Below, in pieces: positions 60,940 through 64,000 of a stretch of DNA of 64,000 bases. The first letter of the stretch is position 1. Every line of letters starts with the position of its first letter. Made by a program: the position numbers and the translations under genes. Under the pieces are notes generated by a model. That model was given only the letters and a program-made list of their open reading frames with translations. It was not told where the DNA came from and ran no database searches. Source of the stretch: Symbiodinium natans (lineage: Eukaryota; Sar; Dinophyceae; Suessiales; Symbiodiniaceae); the NCBI GenBank assembly GCA_905221605.1, contig CAJNDS010002281.1:183501-247500 (forward strand). Reading direction: 5' to 3'.

Positions 60940-61042
60940 CCCCTAAACCCTAAACCCTAAACCCTAAACCCTAAACCCTAAACCCTAAACCCTAAACCCT
61001 AAACCCTAAACCCTAAACCCTAAACCCTAAACCCTAAACCCT
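60940..61042. repeat. (CCCTAAA)n array
   Basis: About 14 canonical units after a unique 150-bp spacer. Confidence 0.97.
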
Positions 61043-61326
61043 GAACCCTAAGCCTTAAACCCTAAGCTTTACACCTCTGAGCCCTAGACCCGCCTCTGGT
61101 GGGCTGTGTGATTTTCACCCGATAGACTCGGCTTCCTTCGGCGCTGATGGTGTTGCGCGCTCTTCTGCATGAGGAGTCTGGCCACCCCCAAAACCTTACG
61201 TAGGCCCTAAACTCCAAACCCCCAAGACTTAAGGGTACAAGGAGGGACCCCTAGAGGGGACCCTGAATCTGATTCCCCCATATAAATCATATATTTACCT
61301 TATATAGCGCCTATATACCTAAGTAG

Positions 61327-61432
61327 CCCCTAAATAACCCCTAAATAACCCCTAAATAACCCCTAAATAACCCCTAAATAACCCCTAAATAACCCCTAAA
61401 TACCCCCTAAATAACCCCTAAATAACCCCTAA
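61327..61432. repeat. (CCCCTAAATAA)n, 11-bp array
   Basis: About ten units of an 11-bp variant, following CCTATATA-type degenerate DNA. Flanked by GGGACCC-rich unique sequence. Confidence 0.96.
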
Positions 61433-61995
61433 GGTCGCTTACAAGGGTCCCTCCTTTAGTCCCCTTAGTCAAGACTCGCTTCAACGTCCCAAAGCCGTCT
61501 CCATGTTACCTTCAGGGAACCACGGGTGACTGCCTCTCCCTGGTGGCAGCACAAAGAACGACTACCCGGAGAGCCTAAGGGTTTAGAAGGCTTAGGGTTT
61601 AGGGTTTAGGGTTTATAGTGTTCAGAGTTTAAGGGTTCAGTTTAGGTTTTTTCGGATTGTATGCCTTGTGTGCATCATGTACATGATGTACATACTCCTG
61701 GGGTTGAGGGCTATACGCCTCATGTAGATGATGTGCACGGGAATCCTACTTCCTAATGTGAGCATCATCTCCCTTAAATTCAGGAGCCCCTAAACCATAA
61801 ACCCCAAACCCCAAACCCTAAACCCTAAACCCTCCTGAAGGAAGGAGCGTTCGGCTCTCCGGGTACACTTTGAGCAGCCTGAGAATGGTTGGGGACATGC
61901 ACTTGCTCGTTGCTTTTGCAACGCTAAGCCCTAAACCCTAAACCCAAAACCTCACACTTTAAACCCTAAAGCCCTAAAGCCTAAAGCCTAAAGCC

Positions 61996-62058
61996 TAAAC
62001 CCTAACCCTAAACCCTAAACCCTAAACCCTAAACCCTAAACCCTAAACCCTAAACCCT
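61996..62058. repeat. (CCCTAAA)n array
   Basis: About nine units after CCTAAAG variants; unique DNA of about 300 bp lies on both sides of this block. Confidence 0.96.
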
Positions 62059-62190
62059 GAACCGGTTTTTGGCCCGCCCCTCCCCCCCCCCACCCCTCTT
62101 GTAAACCCCAAAAGGAGAGCTCCTGGACCGATCCGGCGCACTGGCTCCTGGCCCACCCTCGCACGCCACCTTGCTTGAAGAAGGATTCGG

Positions 62191-62306
62191 GTTTAGGGTT
62201 TAGGGTTTAGGGTTTAGGGTTTAGGGTTTAGGGTTTAGGGTTTAGGGTTTAGGGTTTAGGGTTTAGGGTTTAGGGTTTAGGGTTTAGGGTTTAGGGTTTA
62301 GGGTTT
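62191..62306. repeat. (TTTAGGG)n ending in an inverted junction
   Basis: About 16 perfect units. At 62301-62318 GGGTTTAACCCTAAAACC shows direct fusion to the opposite orientation. Confidence 0.97.
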
Positions 62307-62850
62307 AACCCTAAAACCCGAAAACCCTTAGAATCCCTATGCCTTTAAACCCAAAACCCAGACACCCCGACTATGTAAGAACCCTAAACTCATAATCTAA
62401 TCCTTAAGCCCTTACGCCTCAACCTCCTAAATCCCCAAACCCTAAACCCTAAACTCTGCAACCCTAACATGCCCAAGTCCTAAAGCCCTCCAGCTAGAAA
62501 CCCTACAACCCACAAGCCCCACATGCAAAAAAAAACGTCCTGAACCCTAAACCCTAAACCCTAAACCCTAAGCCCTAAGCCCTGAACCTTCAAGCCCTAG
62601 AGCCTCAAAACCCTATACAAACCCTGCAGCCCCAGAGCCCCAAAACCCTAGCAACCCCTCCCGAGACACCCTGAGCCTTAAACCCTAAACCCTAAACCCC
62701 AAACCCTAAAACCCGAAACCCTAAACCCGAAACCCTAAACCCTAAACCGAAACCCTAAACCCCAAACCCTAAACCCGAAACCCTAAACCCGAAACCCCAA
62801 ACCCTAAACCCTCAACCCTAAACCCTAAACCCTAAACCCTAAGCCCTAAG
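62307..62850. repeat. degenerate CCCTAAA mosaic
   Basis: Short runs of CCCTAAA, CCCGAAA, CCCCAAA and CCCTAAG mixed with non-repeat bases. The CCCGAAACCCTAAA alternation at 62700-62800 forms a 14-bp higher-order unit. Confidence 0.9.
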
Positions 62851-62937
62851 GCCTTCCCCTTAAACCTCTCCTCTTCAAGGCGCCGCACGCTCACGGCCTT
62901 CGCGCCGCTTGGCCGTCGCGGGCGTGACTCCAGGGTT

Positions 62938-63580
62938 CAGGGTTTTTAGGGGGTCAGGGTTCAGGGTTCAGGGTTTAGGGTTTAGGGTTTAGGGTCTAGG
63001 GTCTAGGGTTCAGGGTTTAATGTTTAATGTTTGTTGGGGTGGCTTGAGGGTTGAGCTTTCTTTGGGGTTGAGGGTTCAGTGTTGTTTGGGGTTGAGGTTT
63101 TAGGCTGTTTGGGGTTCATTTTTTCTGGATTTGGCCGGGGGGGGGGGGAGGTGGCTTGGGCTCACGGCTTCCCAATTTCTATACACCTCAATATGGCCCT
63201 TAACTCTAAAACCCTACAACACCAGAACCCCAACACCCAAAACCCCCTGAAACCCTGAAAACCTTCGAACAGTAAAACACCCCCAACCCCGAAGACCCTT
63301 GAACCCCGAAACCCCTAAAGCCCTAGAACCCTAGAACCACAAAACACCAAAAATCCTAAAGCCGTAGAACCCTAGAAGCCTGAACAACCTACCTCTACCT
63401 TCTGTAAACGGGCCGTTATGAGCACGGAGCTCCTAAACCCTAAGCCCTAAACCCTAAACTGTTCTTGAGCCACCCAAAACCCAAACCCTAAACCCCTTCT
63501 GTCAATGGCCACTAGGAGTCCAAAGAACCCTAGAATTGGCTCTCGCCCCTAAAATCCGCAATCCAGCTCGAGAGGGGGCC
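62938..63580. repeat. degenerate TTTAGGG then CCCTAAA mosaic
   Basis: TTCAGGG/TTTAGGG variants at 62938-63030, then CCC(T/G)AAA-like variants from 63190. Unique stretches lie between. Confidence 0.85.
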
Positions 63581-63581
63581 A

Positions 63582-63714
63582 TTTAGGGTTTAGGGTTAGG
63601 GTTTAGGGTTTAGGGTTTAGGGTTTAGGGTTTAGGGTTTAGGGTTTAGGGTTTAGGGTTTAGGGTTTAGGGTTTAGGGTTTAGGGTTTAGGGTTTAGGGT
63701 TTAGGGTTTAGGGT
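63582..63714. repeat. (TTTAGGG)n array
   Basis: About 19 units, almost perfect (one TTAGGG). Longest canonical array in the window. Confidence 0.97.
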
Positions 63715-63819
63715 CTGACGATCCGGCACAACCGAGGTCTGCTGAGAGCGAGGCAGAGGAGGTGGCGCCTTGGCGGCATTCAAAGTTCAACTTGGGGTCT
63801 AGGCTTTAGGCTTTAGGCT

Positions 63820-63915
63820 TTAGGGTTTAGGGTTTAGGGTTTAGGGTTTTAGGGTTTTAGGGTTTTAGGGTTTTAGGGTTTTAGGGTTTGAAGGTTTTAG
63901 GGTTTTAGGGTTTTT
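63820..63915. repeat. (TTTTAGGG)n 8-bp array
   Basis: TTTAGGC then TTTAGGG then seven to eight TTTTAGGG units. The window ends 85 bp later in non-repeat DNA, so this is not a terminal telomere. Confidence 0.95.
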
Positions 63916-64000
63916 GCTAGGGTTTGAGAGGCCTGAGGTTTAAGGTTTCGGGGGTTTGGTCTGCAGGGTTCCTGTATAAGGTAGCGGCGTTCCTTTTCTA

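Noticed and set aside
63582-64000. True chromosome-end telomere
   Set aside because: The final 85 bp are non-repeat and arrays flip orientation; a terminal telomere would read uniformly to the end.

Overview
The window looks like nuclear DNA from a dinoflagellate, most likely Symbiodiniaceae or a relative. Four observations support this. Genes are split into short exons. Several introns can be placed exactly by phase, and some start with GC instead of GT (4292-4481, 6054-6133, 19042-19203). The base after the acceptor AG is usually G. The last 5.5 kb is packed with CCCTAAA/TTTAGGG telomere-type repeats and variants. The identification is by inference, and no rRNA, tRNA, CRISPR array, bacterial operon or obvious transposase was seen.

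Layout: (1) 703-4631 (+) carries a split glycoside hydrolase family 47 alpha-mannosidase whose N-terminal half is not visible. (2) 5504 to about 6460 (+) carries a SAMTOR/Bmt2-type methyltransferase. (3) 8-13.7 kb holds unrecognised exon-like frames on +. (4) 16138-19623 (+) is an ankyrin-repeat/TRP-like cation channel with a coiled-coil C-terminus; its reading frame is broken twice in a compensating way. (5) 21.1-23 kb is an AT-richer stretch without convincing genes. (6) 23-29.4 kb is mostly simple repeats and non-coding sequence. (7) 29461-31483 (+) is a pentatricopeptide-repeat (PPR) gene. (8) 31.5-55.2 kb holds scattered unrecognised exon candidates, including one probable minus-strand gene near 44.5-45.1 kb.

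(9) From about 56.4 kb genes give way to satellites: a purine/C-rich poly-A repeat, a unit of about 110 bp with perfect G8/C8 hairpins, and an AT-rich degenerate repeat. After 58.5 kb there is a mosaic of telomere-like arrays with units of 7, 8, 9 and 11 bp that change orientation several times. The window therefore appears to run from a gene-bearing arm into subtelomeric or interstitial telomeric DNA.

The recognised genes do not form a pathway: N-glycan trimming, SAM sensing or rRNA methylation, ion conduction, and organelle RNA processing. Nearly all read left to right, which fits unidirectional gene arrangement. Exon limits marked as exact were set by matching reading-frame phase across a donor/acceptor pair; all other limits are approximate. 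Low-confidence entries are reading frames that look protein-like but match no family I can name.
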